DNA of 64,000 nucleotides, from NCBI GenBank assembly GCA_000467935.1, contig KI259809.1:53556-117555 (forward strand), in the 5' to 3' direction. The DNA comes from Peptostreptococcaceae bacterium oral taxon 113 str. W5053. Lineage in GTDB: Bacteria > Bacillota > Clostridia > Tissierellales > Peptoniphilaceae. Of the stretch, positions 25,898 through 34,242 are shown piece by piece (positions within the stretch are counted from its first letter, which is position 1; every line of letters begins with the position of its first letter). The notes under the pieces were generated by a model. The model saw nothing but the letters and a program-made list of their open reading frames with translations. It ran no database searches and was not told where the DNA came from. The translations under genes and the position numbers were made by a program.

Positions 25898-26126
25898 AAG
25901 CTATGAAATGAAAATGGAGAAACTTGCCCAAATTGTTAAAAAATTAGAACATGGGGAACTTAGTTTGGAAGAAAATCTAAAATCTTATGAAGAAGGAATG
26001 AATCTATATAAAGAATTAAAAATTATTTTAGAAGAAAAAGAAGGGGTCATTCGTAAGCTGTTGTTTGACTCTGGAGAAACTGAAGTATTTGAAAATGTGG
26101 AGGAGGAAGAAGATGATTTTTCTTGA
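25881..26126 (+). CDS. xseB: Exodeoxyribonuclease VII small subunit
   Basis: A helical 81-residue partner of XseA. YEMKMEKLAQIVKKLEHGELSLEENLKSYEEG is the family pattern in its first half. The tail is very acidic (EEEEDDFS). It overlaps xseA by 17 bases and ispA by 14. Confidence 0.94.
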   Translation: MASNSESYEMKMEKLAQIVKKLEHGELSLEENLKSYEEGMNLYKELKIILEEKEGVIRKLLFDSGETEVFENVEEEEDDFS

Positions 26127-26955
26127 TGAATTAAATAAAAAAAGAGAGCTTATTGAGGAAAATTTAAATCAAACTTTGATTCATCAATTATCAGATAATA
26201 GTGAATTATTAGATATTGCTCGATATGCGGTTTTAAATGGAGGTAAAAGGATTCGCCCTATATTATTAATGGAAACATTCCAAATTTTCAAAAAAAATAA
26301 CGATAAAGAAGCGCTACCTTTTGCAATTGCTATAGAATTGATTCATAATTATTCTTTAATCCATGATGATTTACCTTGTATGGATGATGATGATTATCGT
26401 AGAGGTCAATTTACGGTTCATAAAAAATACGGCGAAGCAAATGGTGTTCTGGCAGGGGATTTATTGCTTAACTTGGCTTATGAAATTATTGCCAAAGAAC
26501 TTTTTTGTTTTTCAATGAAAAATAAAATAAAAGCATTTCAAATCATAGCTAAAGCAGCAGGAATAGCCGGAATGGTAGGTGGCCAATTTTTAGACATTAA
26601 TAAAAATGTTGATACGTATGAAGAGTTAGAAATGATTTATCACAAAAAAACAGGGGCTTTAATCCAAGCTGCTGTATTGGCGGGAGCATATTTGGGTGGA
26701 GCAAATGAAAGTGATATTAAAAAAATGGAGAAGTTCGGTCAGTGCTTAGGGATGGCTTTTCAACTTAGAGATGATATGCTGGATTGGAAAACTGGAGATA
26801 AATTGAATGCAGATTTATTTTTATCCAAAGAAGAATGTGAAAAATTAGTGGAAAAATACTCAAAAACAGCAATAGAATCTATTTTTTCGTTGGAAAATAA
26901 AGAAATCTCGTTTTTACATAAATTTACAGAATTTTTAATAAATAGAGCAGTATAG
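26113..26955 (+). CDS. ispA: Polyprenyl (farnesyl/geranyl) diphosphate synthase
   Basis: IspA builds C10-C15 prenyl diphosphates, substrates for UppS in this window. The first Asp-rich motif is DDLPCMDDD (85-93) with the two extra residues of bacterial FPP synthases. The second is RDDMLDW. GGKRIRP (43-49) binds diphosphate. I start at ATG 26113 with GAGGAGGAAG upstream; the frame is open further upstream within xseB but without similarity. Length 280. dxs, usually next in this cluster, is missing; the OLE RNA follows instead. Confidence 0.94.
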   Translation: MIFLDELNKKRELIEENLNQTLIHQLSDNSELLDIARYAVLNGGKRIRPILLMETFQIFKKNNDKEALPFAIAIELIHNYSLIHDDLPCMDDDDYRRGQFTVHKKYGEANGVLAGDLLLNLAYEIIAKELFCFSMKNKIKAFQIIAKAAGIAGMVGGQFLDINKNVDTYEELEMIYHKKTGALIQAAVLAGAYLGGANESDIKKMEKFGQCLGMAFQLRDDMLDWKTGDKLNADLFLSKEECEKLVEKYSKTAIESIFSLENKEISFLHKFTEFLINRAV

Positions 26956-26956
26956 C

Positions 26957-26986
26957 TTGAATGTATGCATAATTCCATGGTATAAT
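26957..26986 (+). promoter_or_regulatory. Promoter of the OLE RNA
   Basis: TTGAAT (26957-26962), an 18-base spacer and a perfect TATAAT (26981-26986) start right after the ispA stop. The predicted start of transcription near 26992-26994 coincides with the first bases of the closing helix of the RNA. Confidence 0.75.
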
Positions 26987-26989
26987 GAA

Positions 26990-27565
26990 TTAATAACGAT
27001 ACAGTATTCTAGTCAATCCATTATATCTGGAGGACGGGGCTAAAAATCCGTCGAAGGGCATATCGATGAAGTTCTTTGTATGAGCCCTGAGCGCCCAGCT
27101 TGGGGTTTATGCAGGGAGTAAAGAAAGATGGGGCGATCTACAATGGCATGTAGGCGTTGACCCTGCTTTCGTGGAGGCTTGCATTTTGTTTGCGAGAATA
27201 ACCTGTTTCTTATTAAACAGAGTAGCCTGCCTTGAGTGAGATGCGGAGATGATAAGGTGAGAGTAATTTTTATGGGCCCATAGAAAATATTCTTTGTTAT
27301 CGAAACGTATTTTGCAAAAGAGGCTAAGGATATCCTTTGGATTGTATAGGAAAACTTCTAGACTGTTGGTATTAGGTATGTTTTGGATTACAGTGCGGAC
27401 TAAGTGGCGATCCAGCTCTGCTTATGGCAACAAAGCGGCACTTTAATGAAAGGGAAACCGCTATATTGGCAACAAATAGTTTGAAGTGGGGAAAGCCTGC
27501 TGGACCTATGCCGTAAGATTTACAAGATATATCATCGTTATTGCTGATGGCAATGCCATCAGCTT
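26990..27565 (+). ncRNA. ole: OLE RNA (ornate, large, extremophilic RNA)
   Basis: A 576-base intergenic region without any plausible reading frame and with base composition much richer in G than its surroundings. Its 5' end AATAACGAT (26992-27000) is exactly complementary to ATCGTTATT (27534-27542), which would close the whole RNA, and a strong hairpin follows. Internal purine-rich loops such as AAAGGGAAACCGC and GGGGAAAGCCTGC are characteristic of a structured RNA. It lies between ispA and a four-helix membrane protein followed by tlyA-argR-recN, which is the established setting of OLE RNA. Known OLE RNAs are about 600 bases, bind the membrane protein OapA and sit in a membrane ribonucleoprotein. 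The identification rests on size, structure and synteny, not on a covariance search. Confidence 0.88.
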
Positions 27566-27574
27566 AATTTTTTT
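27543..27574 (+). terminator. Terminator hairpin at the OLE RNA 3' end
   Basis: GCTGATGGC (27543-27551) pairs perfectly with GCCATCAGC (27555-27563) around the loop AAT. TTAA and seven T follow. It abuts the closing helix of the RNA. oapA begins 30 bases after the T-run, so the membrane protein is probably made from read-through transcripts. Confidence 0.85.
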
Positions 27575-27605
27575 AGGAGATTTTTATTTTTTTAGGAGAT
27601 TTTTA
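27568..27605 (+). repeat. Perfect 19-base tandem duplication carrying two Shine-Dalgarno sites
   Basis: The unit TTTTTTTAGGAGATTTTTA occurs twice head to tail (27568-27586 and 27587-27605). Each copy holds AGGAG. The second is spaced five to six bases from the oapA ATG; the first is 25 bases upstream and follows the OLE terminator directly. Confidence 0.95.
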
Positions 27606-28174
27606 TGAAAAATGTGTTGAAGACAAGCAGTTCAAAATGGTTAATTGTTATAATAGTGTGGACTTTTTTTATTACATTTTTTATTGGAGTATTTTCGAAA
27701 AAAATTTCCGATTCTTTGCCTGTCATTATTGCATTTTTTATATTATTTTTCATTATAGGATTAGGTATATTTTTTGATTTATTAGGAGTATCGGTTAATG
27801 TAGTTGACATTCGAATATTTCATGCTATGGCAGCCAATAAGAACGAACAAGGAAAATATGCTGTATTTCTTTGTAAGAACGCAGAAAAGGTGTCTAATTT
27901 TTGTAATGATGTTATCGGTGATATATGTGGAATAATTTCAGGGGCGATAGGAAGTGGAATTATATATCGATTAGCAACCAATCTTAGTTTTACGAATTTG
28001 GCAATAATATCTGCACTATTTACAGCCTTAATTTCTTCGTTTACAATTGCCGGAAAAGCAATTGGGAAAATGATTGCTATGGAATCATCAAGAGATATTG
28101 TATTGTTCATGAGTAAATTTATTCAGTTTTTTCAAGAACGATTAAAAATTAATATATTGGGAAAGAAGGCTTAA
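27605..28174 (+). CDS. oapA: OLE-associated membrane protein OapA
   Basis: OapA is the integral membrane protein that binds OLE RNA and holds it at the membrane. This 189-residue protein has four hydrophobic segments: about 12-30, 38-58, 104-122 and 131-149. Between the second and third is a hydrophilic loop with DIRIFHAMAANKNEQGKYA, and VSNFCNDVIGDICGIISGAIG begins the third. The C-terminus is helical and basic. The gene directly follows the OLE RNA and precedes tlyA by two bases, matching known OLE loci. Identification leans on that context plus size and topology. Confidence 0.85.
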   Translation: MKNVLKTSSSKWLIVIIVWTFFITFFIGVFSKKISDSLPVIIAFFILFFIIGLGIFFDLLGVSVNVVDIRIFHAMAANKNEQGKYAVFLCKNAEKVSNFCNDVIGDICGIISGAIGSGIIYRLATNLSFTNLAIISALFTALISSFTIAGKAIGKMIAMESSRDIVLFMSKFIQFFQERLKINILGKKA

Positions 28175-28176
28175 GG

Positions 28177-28911
28177 ATGCGCTTGGATATTGTTTTGGTA
28201 GAGAAGGGTCTGGCTGTTTCCAGGCAAAAGGCAAAGGAGTATATTTTATCTGGAAAGGTTAGTGTGAATCAAAAAGTTATTGAGAAACCATCTTTTGATT
28301 ATGAAATGGGAGAAATTTTAGTAAATATGGAATATCAGTATGTTGGTCGGGGAGCATACAAATTATTACATGCCTTTAAGATATGGAATATTGATGTAAA
28401 AAATAAAATTTGTTTGGATATAGGGGCATCTACTGGAGGATTTACTGAGATTTTACTGCAAAATGAGGCAAGAAAGATATATGCTGTAGATGTAGGGACT
28501 AATCAAATAGCTCCAAAAATAGCTCAGAATTGTCGGGTTACCTCCATTGAACAAATGGACATCCGGAATTTGGATGAAAAAGAATTACAGGAAAAAATTA
28601 ATTTTTTTTGTATAGATATTTCTTTTATATCTCTTGTGACGGTAATACCATATCTTCAAAAATTTCTTATGGAGTACGGTGAATTTGTTACACTAATTAA
28701 ACCTCAATTTGAATTGGGCAAAGGCGCGGTGTCTAAAACAGGAATAGTGAAATCTCAACGCGATAGAGAAAAAGCTATTGAAAAAGTTCGTTTATCTTTT
28801 CAAAATGAAGGTTATCATATAATTGGCGTTACACCATCACCTATACAAGGGAAGGATGGTAATATAGAGTATTTGATTCATGGAACTTGGGAAAAAAGGA
28901 AAGGGGCATAA
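28177..28911 (+). CDS. tlyA: TlyA family rRNA 2'-O-methyltransferase/hemolysin-like protein
   Basis: TlyA proteins carry an N-terminal S4 RNA-binding domain (MRLDIVLVEKGLAVSRQKAKE to about residue 60) and an FtsJ-type methyltransferase domain. CLDIGASTGGFTEILL is the SAM-binding motif I, and KPQFELGKGAVSKTGIVK is diagnostic. In mycobacteria TlyA methylates both rRNAs; the clostridial target is not settled. Length 244. It lies two bases after oapA and just before argR. Confidence 0.93.
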   Translation: MRLDIVLVEKGLAVSRQKAKEYILSGKVSVNQKVIEKPSFDYEMGEILVNMEYQYVGRGAYKLLHAFKIWNIDVKNKICLDIGASTGGFTEILLQNEARKIYAVDVGTNQIAPKIAQNCRVTSIEQMDIRNLDEKELQEKINFFCIDISFISLVTVIPYLQKFLMEYGEFVTLIKPQFELGKGAVSKTGIVKSQRDREKAIEKVRLSFQNEGYHIIGVTPSPIQGKDGNIEYLIHGTWEKRKGA

Positions 28912-28914
28912 CAA

Positions 28915-29367
28915 GTGAAGAAATACACTAGACAAAGAATGATTCTCGATTTAATCGAAGAGCATGATATGCAAACACAAGAAGAATTATCTGAATTCTT
29001 AAAAGAAAAAGGTGTTCGGGCCACTCAAGCAACAATTTCGAGAGATATTAAAGAGCTGAGAATTTCAAAAGTTCAAACAACAGATGGTATTTACAAATAT
29101 GCACTTATTGATACGGTACATGATTCATTAAATGAACGATTAGACAAGATTTTCAGATCGGCTGTATTATCAATTAAACATAATGGTGACATGATACTTA
29201 TAAAAACAATTTCTCATACTGCAGTGGTAGCTGGAATGACTATAACAAATGCAAAAATTCCTGGAATTGGAGGAATTTTATGTGGAAATGATACAATATT
29301 TATCACTGTAGACGAGAAAAAAGATTTAGACAATATTACGGAACAAATTAAACGTATTATTAGATAG
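28915..29367 (+). CDS. argR: Arginine repressor ArgR
   Basis: ArgR/AhrC binds ARG boxes with arginine as corepressor. The N-terminal winged helix has RQRMILDLIEEHDMQTQEEL and ATQATISRDIKELRI (the SRD recognition helix). The C-terminal oligomerisation and arginine-binding part has GTI-type residues in GIGGILCGNDTIFIT. Length 150 is normal. The start is GTG, three bases after tlyA. No arginine genes are present in the window; argR-recN linkage is general in Gram-positives. Confidence 0.96.
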   Translation: MKKYTRQRMILDLIEEHDMQTQEELSEFLKEKGVRATQATISRDIKELRISKVQTTDGIYKYALIDTVHDSLNERLDKIFRSAVLSIKHNGDMILIKTISHTAVVAGMTITNAKIPGIGGILCGNDTIFITVDEKKDLDNITEQIKRIIR

Positions 29368-29375
29368 GAGTTATT

Positions 29376-31076
29376 ATGCTCAAAGAACTGCTAGTTCAAA
29401 ATTTTTCAATAATAGAAAATACTCGAATTGACTTTGAAGAAGGTTTCAATATTTTAACAGGTGAATCCGGTTCAGGAAAATCTGTTTTGATTCAATCCAT
29501 TGCTTTTTTGGCAGGGGGGCGCGGTAATAAAAAGCTACTTAGACAAGGAGCAGACAAAGCTTTTATCCAAGGAACATTTTTGGTGGATTTTGCTTTAAAA
29601 AATGATATAGAGAATATAGTGTCTGAACAGGGTTTTGAAGTGTCGGATGAAGAAAGTTTTATTATATCTAGAGAATTATATGAAAATGGAAGAACTCTAT
29701 CTCGATTAAATGGTAGGATAATTTCGTTGCAATTGCTTAAAGTACTAGGAGAAAAATTATTAAATATTTATGGGCAACATAGCAATCAAGGTTTATTGCA
29801 TAAAGAAAATTATCTACCGATGTTGGATTCATTTATTTCTGAAAGCTCACAATTAAAAAGTGATATACAAAAAATTTTACAAAAAATATCATTTCTACAA
29901 GAAAAACAAACTACTTTGCCTTGTGGAAAGGAAAAAGAAAGAGAGATTGAATTATTAAATTATCAGATCGAAGAAATTGAAGCAATGGATTTACAAAATT
30001 TTTCAGAAGATAAAGTGTTTGAAGAGTATAAAAAATTATCATCGGTCAATAAAATTGTGGAGATTTTAGAAAAAATAAATAAATTATTAGAAGGAGATAC
30101 TTTTTATATAGATGGATTATTGACGCTGTCATCGAAGATAACACAGAATTTATCACATTTGGCAGACTATGGCTCCCAATTCGATTCTTTATACAGTGAA
30201 TTTATCGGCATCAACTCATTATTATCAGATTTTTCCACATCTTTAAGAAATGAGATAGCGCAAGTAGAAGAAAACCCAGATAGAATGAGTTTTCTTGAAA
30301 GGCAATTATCGCAATTTTCAGATTTAAAAAGAAAATATGGACCGAGTTTGGAAAATATTTTGAGTTACTACGATTCTTCTATATCCAGGAAAGAAGAATT
30401 AATTTCCAGTGAATTGAAATTAAAACAAATTAAAATTGAATTGAAAAAAAATAAAGATAATTTGTCGATATTATCAGAAAAATTATCAAGGCTCAGAAAA
30501 TTGACTGCCCAAGATTTTCAAATCAATATTGAAAACGAGCTTAAACAATTTAATATGCCATATGTTCAATTTTCAATATTGTTTCATGAAAAAGAGATTA
30601 GTAGAGATGGAAAAGATGATCTTGACTTTTATTTTTCGGCTAATAAAGGAGAACTTCAAAAACCTCTTAGTGAAATTATTTCGGGTGGCGAGTTATCAAG
30701 ATTAATGTTAGCATTTAAAGCCGTATTGCAGAATTATAATTTAGTTCATACATTGATTTTTGATGAAATCGATACAGGTTTAAGCGGTCGTGCGGCACAA
30801 ATCATTGGGGAAAAGTTATTTTCATTAGGAAGAGATTATCAAATAATTGCAATATCTCATTTACCGCAAGTAGCGGCAATGGCAGACTCACATTATATGA
30901 TAGAAAAACAGATTGATTCTAATCGCACCTATAGCTATATATATGATTTAAATGAAGATTATAGGATAAGAGAATTAGCAAGACTTGTAGGCGGGGTAAA
31001 TATTACAGAAAAAACTTTAGAACATGCTAAAGAGATGTTGGCATTATCTGATGAATTAAAGAAAGGTTTGAGATAA
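29376..31076 (+). CDS. recN: DNA repair protein RecN
   Basis: An SMC-like ATPase acting early in double-strand break repair. Walker A is GESGSGKS (29-36). A long coiled-coil region spans about 150-370. The signature ISGGELSRLMLAFK and Walker B TLIFDEIDTGLSGRAA lie near the C-terminus, followed by the ISHLPQVAAMADSHY His switch. Length 566 is normal. AGGAG precedes the ATG. Confidence 0.97.
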   Translation: MLKELLVQNFSIIENTRIDFEEGFNILTGESGSGKSVLIQSIAFLAGGRGNKKLLRQGADKAFIQGTFLVDFALKNDIENIVSEQGFEVSDEESFIISRELYENGRTLSRLNGRIISLQLLKVLGEKLLNIYGQHSNQGLLHKENYLPMLDSFISESSQLKSDIQKILQKISFLQEKQTTLPCGKEKEREIELLNYQIEEIEAMDLQNFSEDKVFEEYKKLSSVNKIVEILEKINKLLEGDTFYIDGLLTLSSKITQNLSHLADYGSQFDSLYSEFIGINSLLSDFSTSLRNEIAQVEENPDRMSFLERQLSQFSDLKRKYGPSLENILSYYDSSISRKEELISSELKLKQIKIELKKNKDNLSILSEKLSRLRKLTAQDFQINIENELKQFNMPYVQFSILFHEKEISRDGKDDLDFYFSANKGELQKPLSEIISGGELSRLMLAFKAVLQNYNLVHTLIFDEIDTGLSGRAAQIIGEKLFSLGRDYQIIAISHLPQVAAMADSHYMIEKQIDSNRTYSYIYDLNEDYRIRELARLVGGVNITEKTLEHAKEMLALSDELKKGLR

Positions 31077-31077
31077 G

Positions 31078-31617
31078 ATGATTTTAGAAGAAAAAACGAT
31101 GAAAACGGAGAAGTTATATGAGGGGCGAATATTGAATTTACGTGTTGATACTGTAGAGTTGTCAAATAAAAAATATTCTAAGAGAGAAATCATTGAACAA
31201 AAGCCGGCTGTTGTAATTATTGCGTTGGATGAAGAAGAAAATGTATTATTGGTTCGACAATATCGAAAAGCAGTCGATAAAGTGTTGGTAGAATTGCCGG
31301 CAGGAAAAATGGAAGTGGGAGAAGATCCCTTGACATCGGCTCATCGTGAACTTAGAGAAGAGACAAAATTTGATGCAAGAGAAATGGAATTTTTATTTGA
31401 TTCTTTTGCCTCTCCGGGTTATACAGACGAAGTGATGAATTATTTTTTGGCTACGGATTTATATTTTTCACCATTAGAACAAGATGCGGATGAAAATGTG
31501 GAAATGATAAAAGTACCATTAAAAACAATTATAAATGAGATAGATACATATCAAATTATGGACAATAAATCTATAGCGGGTTTGATGTATGTATATTTAA
31601 AAAGGAGAGAAAAATGA
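31078..31617 (+). CDS. Nudix hydrolase, ADP-ribose pyrophosphatase type
   Basis: It resembles NudF/YqkG ADP-ribose pyrophosphatase: KPAVVIIALDEEENVLLVRQYR, then the Nudix box from GKMEVGED to RELREETKF, then SPGYTDEVMNYFLA. In the box the usual Gly near the end (REExxG) is Lys, while the metal-binding Glu residues are kept. Length 179 is usual. It begins one base after the recN stop and overlaps the next gene by four bases. Confidence 0.92.
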   Translation: MILEEKTMKTEKLYEGRILNLRVDTVELSNKKYSKREIIEQKPAVVIIALDEEENVLLVRQYRKAVDKVLVELPAGKMEVGEDPLTSAHRELREETKFDAREMEFLFDSFASPGYTDEVMNYFLATDLYFSPLEQDADENVEMIKVPLKTIINEIDTYQIMDNKSIAGLMYVYLKRREK

Positions 31618-32942
31618 GGGCATATGATATTATCTGTAAAAAACGAGATAAAGAAGAGCTAACATTTGAAGAACTTGATTTTATGATTAACGGATATATC
31701 AATCAAAAAGTTCCTGATTATCAGGTATCCGCTTTACTAATGGCTATTTATTTAAACGGAATGACTAAAAAAGAATTGTTCTCATTGACAAAACTGATGA
31801 CTGATTCAGGAGAAATATTAGATTTATCAAGTATTGAAGGAGTAACAATCGATAAACATTCTACAGGAGGTGTTGGAGATACAACAACTCTTATTATAGG
31901 ACCAATCTTAGCAGCTTGTGGAATTCCTTGTGCTAAAATGTCCGGACGAGGTTTAGGTCATACTGGCGGAACTTTAGATAAATTAGAAGCAATTCCTGGA
32001 TTTAACGTATTTGTTCGAAAAGAAGATTTCATTCAACAGGTTAATAAAATTAAACTTTGCATTTGTGGTCAAACAGCAAATATAGCGCCCGCAGACAAAC
32101 TTTTATATGCTTTGAGAGATGTAACAGGAACGGTGGAAAGTATTCCTTTAATTGCAAGCAGCATTATGTCAAAAAAACTGGCCGTTAGTTGCGACAAGAT
32201 TATTTTAGATGTAAAAGTAGGAAGTGGCGCATTTATGAAAGACATTGATCAAGCGGAGATGTTAGCAAAATTGATGGTTGAAATAGGGACCGATGCAGGC
32301 AAAGAAACAATCGCTTTAATTACCAATATGGATGAACCTTTAGGAGCGTCCATAGGAAATACGATTGAAGTTTCTGAAGTAATAGAAATGTTGAAAGGAG
32401 AAAAAGAGGGACCTTTGTTGGATTTAAGTAAATATATTTCTTCTATAGCTTTGGAGTTAACGGGAATATATTCAAAGCAGGAAGCTAGGAAGAAAATAGA
32501 GGAAGTTCTAGCTTCAGGGGAGGCGTTTAATGCCTTTTGTGAAATGGTTCAATGGCAGAAAGGTGATGTTCAATGTGTACGCTCCAACAACTTGCCACAA
32601 AGTAAAGGCGTGTTCGTTTTTAAAGCGGAGAAAAATGGATGGATTTCAAAAATTGATGCATTAAAAATCGGAGAAGCGGCATTAGTACTGGGAGCAGGAA
32701 GAGAAAAAAAAGAAGATTCGATTCAATCAGAAGTTGGAATTGAATTATTAGTTAGAGTTGGTTGTGAAGTTAAATCTGGTCAAGCCATAGCAAAGATTCA
32801 TTATAATGATGAAAACAGCATAATATTGTCAACAGAGCATTTGAAAAGGGCGTTTTCTTATAGTGAAAATAGAATTGAACACAACCCGTTAATCTATAAA
32901 ATTGTTACGAAAGATAAAATAATCAAATATCAAGGAAAATAG
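31614..32942 (+). CDS. pdp: Pyrimidine-nucleoside phosphorylase
   Basis: This enzyme splits uridine and thymidine with phosphate to give the base and sugar phosphate. The signature SGRGLGHTGGTLDKLEAIPG is present, together with DKHSTGGVGDTTTL and KKLAVSCDKIILDVKVGSGAF. Length 442 agrees. It could also be called thymidine phosphorylase (deoA); Gram-positive proteins of this length are mostly broad pyrimidine enzymes. It is part of the argR-recN-nudix-pdp-M50-scpA run. Confidence 0.93.
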   Translation: MRAYDIICKKRDKEELTFEELDFMINGYINQKVPDYQVSALLMAIYLNGMTKKELFSLTKLMTDSGEILDLSSIEGVTIDKHSTGGVGDTTTLIIGPILAACGIPCAKMSGRGLGHTGGTLDKLEAIPGFNVFVRKEDFIQQVNKIKLCICGQTANIAPADKLLYALRDVTGTVESIPLIASSIMSKKLAVSCDKIILDVKVGSGAFMKDIDQAEMLAKLMVEIGTDAGKETIALITNMDEPLGASIGNTIEVSEVIEMLKGEKEGPLLDLSKYISSIALELTGIYSKQEARKKIEEVLASGEAFNAFCEMVQWQKGDVQCVRSNNLPQSKGVFVFKAEKNGWISKIDALKIGEAALVLGAGREKKEDSIQSEVGIELLVRVGCEVKSGQAIAKIHYNDENSIILSTEHLKRAFSYSENRIEHNPLIYKIVTKDKIIKYQGK

Positions 32943-32944
32943 AA

Positions 32945-33538
32945 ATGATGCAAAAATATATTTTAACGCTTCCGGCTTTACTTCTTGCTATTGTATTACA
33001 CGAATTAGGACATGGGTATGCAGCTCTGGCATTTGGGGATGACACAGCAAAAAAAGCAGGAAGATTAACCTTAAATCCTATTAGCCACCTGGATTTACTG
33101 GGCTTGGCGTGTTTATACGTATTTCGAATCGGATGGGCCAAACCCGTTCCGATTAATCCGGCGCAATTTACCAATCAAAAAGTTGGGATGATTGTTGTTT
33201 CACTCTCCGGCGTGTTTGTTAATATGGTTTTAGCAATTATGGCTGCTTATTTAATGATACATTTAAAATTACCCGATACGTTATCTTTCTTTTTTCAAAT
33301 GCTATTTATATATAATATCTCCTTTGCTGTATTTAATTTAATGCCTATTCCACCTTTGGATGGTTCTCGATTAATAATGGCAATATTACCTTTTAAGACA
33401 CAAATAAAAATACAACATTTTGAAAAATATTCGTATATATTCATTTTATTTCTTTCTTTTTCGGGAATATTAAAAAATATCTTGATTCCGCTCATTGATT
33501 ATTTAGCGGTTTGGATTATTCATTTGGTGACTTTATGA
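32945..33538 (+). CDS. Site-2 protease-like membrane metalloprotease (M50 family)
   Basis: A small membrane zinc protease. HELGHGYAALAFGD holds the HExxH site (His19-His23). NPISHLDLLGL and MPIPPLDGSRL (third zinc ligand Asp) follow. Four to five membrane segments are likely. Length 197. This ywhC-like family lies upstream of scpA-scpB in many Gram-positives, as here. The substrate is unknown. Confidence 0.92.
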   Translation: MMQKYILTLPALLLAIVLHELGHGYAALAFGDDTAKKAGRLTLNPISHLDLLGLACLYVFRIGWAKPVPINPAQFTNQKVGMIVVSLSGVFVNMVLAIMAAYLMIHLKLPDTLSFFFQMLFIYNISFAVFNLMPIPPLDGSRLIMAILPFKTQIKIQHFEKYSYIFILFLSFSGILKNILIPLIDYLAVWIIHLVTL

Positions 33539-34242
33539 GTGTAATGATTTCTACAACGCAATATAGCGGTCCCATGGATTTATTGTTGCAGTTAATTGAA
33601 AAAGAAAAAATGGATATTTTTGATATTCCTATTGCTAAGATAACAAGTGAATATTTACGGGTGATGAAGTTGTTTCAGAAGGAAAAAACATCAGAAGAAT
33701 TAGCGGATTTTCTCTCAATGGCAACGACTCTTATGCAAATAAAATCAAGAATGCTGCTCAAACGACCGGACGAAGAGGATGCAGAAGATCCTAGAGAAGA
33801 ATTGGCTCTAAAAATTTTAGAATATAAAAAGATAAAGGAAGCAGAGAAAAAGTTGGCAGAACGCTTAATAGAAGGAGAAAAATTTCATTCAAAGTTACAA
33901 GAAGACCTATCTAAGTTTGAGTCCGAAGGTCAAATTATTGTAGAGGATGCTAAAATTCTAAAAAATTTTTTAATAAGGATACTGATTGATGAAGATACAA
34001 TTGAAATGGAAGAAAAGATTATTGAACCAGATGAATTTCCATTGCAACGATATATCTTTTATCTAATGGATCTATTCAGAAGTAATGAAAGAATTTCTCT
34101 CATTAGCTTGTGTTCAAGAAGATCTAAGCTGGAAAAGATTATTATATTTTTAGCTGTTTTAGAATTAATTAAAAATGGTAAGATTCAATGCATTCAAAAG
34201 AAAAATGATATATTCATTAAGGAGCGAAAAATGAATGGATGA
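33535..34242 (+). CDS. scpA: Segregation and condensation protein A
   Basis: ScpA is the kleisin that bridges SMC heads. GPMDLLLQLIEKEKMDIFDIPIAKIT is the family N-terminus (given here only as a motif around residues 12-37). FLSMATTLMQIKSRMLL follows, and the C-terminus is a winged helix. I start at ATG 33535, which overlaps the protease stop as ATGA. The longer frame from 33511 adds non-family residues. Length 235 is normal. Confidence 0.94.
   Translation: MSVMISTTQYSGPMDLLLQLIEKEKMDIFDIPIAKITSEYLRVMKLFQKEKTSEELADFLSMATTLMQIKSRMLLKRPDEEDAEDPREELALKILEYKKIKEAEKKLAERLIEGEKFHSKLQEDLSKFESEGQIIVEDAKILKNFLIRILIDEDTIEMEEKIIEPDEFPLQRYIFYLMDLFRSNERISLISLCSRRSKLEKIIIFLAVLELIKNGKIQCIQKKNDIFIKERKMNG

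Noticed and set aside
26990..27565. RNase P RNA, tmRNA or 6S RNA as the identity of the large noncoding RNA
   Set aside because: tmRNA would need tRNA-like ends and a tag reading frame, and 6S RNA is far shorter. I do not see the usual RNase P core motifs. The location before the membrane protein and tlyA-argR-recN fits OLE RNA instead.
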